Part shown: piece by piece, positions 63,718-64,000 of the stretch | How positions within the stretch are numbered: the stretch's first letter is position 1 | Layout of the letters: each line of letters opens with the position of its first letter | NCBI GenBank assembly: GCA_023052935.1 | Contig: CM041297.1 | Coordinates: forward strand, 5,322,280-5,386,279 | Length of the DNA stretch: 64,000 bases | Direction: 5' to 3' | Source: Piezodorus guildinii | Lineage: Eukaryota; Arthropoda; Insecta; Hemiptera; Pentatomidae | Notes under the pieces: model-generated | What the model saw: the letters and a program-made list of their open reading frames with translations, nothing else | Database searches by the model: none | What the model was told of the DNA's origin: nothing | Translations under genes and position numbers: made by a program

Positions 63718-63815
63718 AGATCCCTATCATAGTTAAACCTGGATAGGAAACATTTAAGACTCCCCCTGTAACATTGTCCGATTAGCCATAGTAGCATTAA
63801 GTGACGTTAAATAAA
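63718..63815 (+). mobile_element. SINE-1 3' fragment fused to Jk-E
   Basis: agatccctatcatagttaaacctgg..., tgtccgattagccatagtag and gtgacgttaaataaataag: the last 100 bp of SINE-1, joined to Jk-E without a head. Confidence 0.82.
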
Positions 63816-64000
63816 TAAGCATACAAAATATAAAAACAATTTATATTGTTATGTTTAAAATAAAACATATGGTTCCAAATAGAATATAATTCTTTAAACA
63901 TTTTTCTACTCTAACTTTATTTAATAATTCTACAAATACAAAAATGTTTTTTAATTCCAATAATAAAAACTTAACTAAGGTAAGTGAATGTCGTGTGTTG
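63816..64000. other. AT-rich sequence ending in an FB end motif
   Basis: The window closes in ggtaagtgaatgtcgtgtgt tg, the start of the FB terminal motif seen at 19880, 42540 and elsewhere. The element continues outside the window. Confidence 0.6.

Overview
This window looks like an arthropod genomic segment made almost entirely of transposable elements, probably from an insect with an AT-rich genome. The evidence is the set of families present: Jockey-, RTE-, CR1- and R1-type LINEs, Penelope-like elements, mariner, a gypsy-type LTR element and tRNA-derived SINEs. The order is not identifiable; a hemipteran-like insect is a guess from the Jockey C-terminus (PRRLKRRWPRDL). I found no convincing host gene, rRNA or stand-alone tRNA gene. 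Family labels are local to this report: Jk-A to Jk-E (Jockey-type), RTE-1 and RTE-2, PLE (Penelope-like), SINE-1 and SINE-2, and FB (foldback/TIR family).

Layout. 1-1.9 kb: microsatellites, two CR1-like 3' ends and a GC-rich segment with short inverted ends. 1.9-8.5 kb: a 3.3-kb tandem duplication covering the 3' half of Jk-A plus a Jk-B fragment. 6.5-11.3 kb: full-length Jk-A with two open ORFs, the only LINE here that looks intact. 11.5-13.4 kb: PLE-derived inverted ends with hammerhead-like motifs and a PLE C-terminal fragment. 14.4-15 kb: a MITE. 15.5-20.4 kb: an FB region interrupted by a nearly full RTE-1, itself interrupted by SINE-1. 21.5-24.3 kb: a SINE-1 split by CR1-like and Jk-B insertions. 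25.85-33.9 kb: a second RTE-1 split by a 5.1-kb head-to-head PLE pair bounded by a 14-bp target duplication. 34-43 kb: R1-like, Jk-B, SINE, FB and RTE fragments. 43.1-46.6 kb: RTE-2 interrupted by Jk-B, then another Jk-B interrupted by a deleted mariner. 48.3-56 kb: a mariner interrupted by a complete 6.8-kb gypsy-type element with 423-bp LTRs. 56.6-57.55 kb: a 51-bp minisatellite with higher-order structure. 58-64 kb: SINE, RTE, Jockey and PLE remnants.

How the parts relate. Target-site duplications give a relative order in several nests: PLE is younger than the RTE-1 it splits; SINE-1 is younger than the minus-strand RTE-1; CR1-like and Jk-B are younger than the SINE-1 they split; mariner is younger than one Jk-B; gypsy is younger than the other mariner; Jk-B is younger than RTE-2. 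The most unusual signal is the repeated occurrence of PLE-derived inverted pairs with hammerhead-ribozyme-like cores (CTGATGA, stem, GAAA) at both ends. Two regions (1.9-5.9 kb and 19.6-20.3 kb) show repeat copies that differ mainly by single-base indels, suggesting assembly or consensus error.
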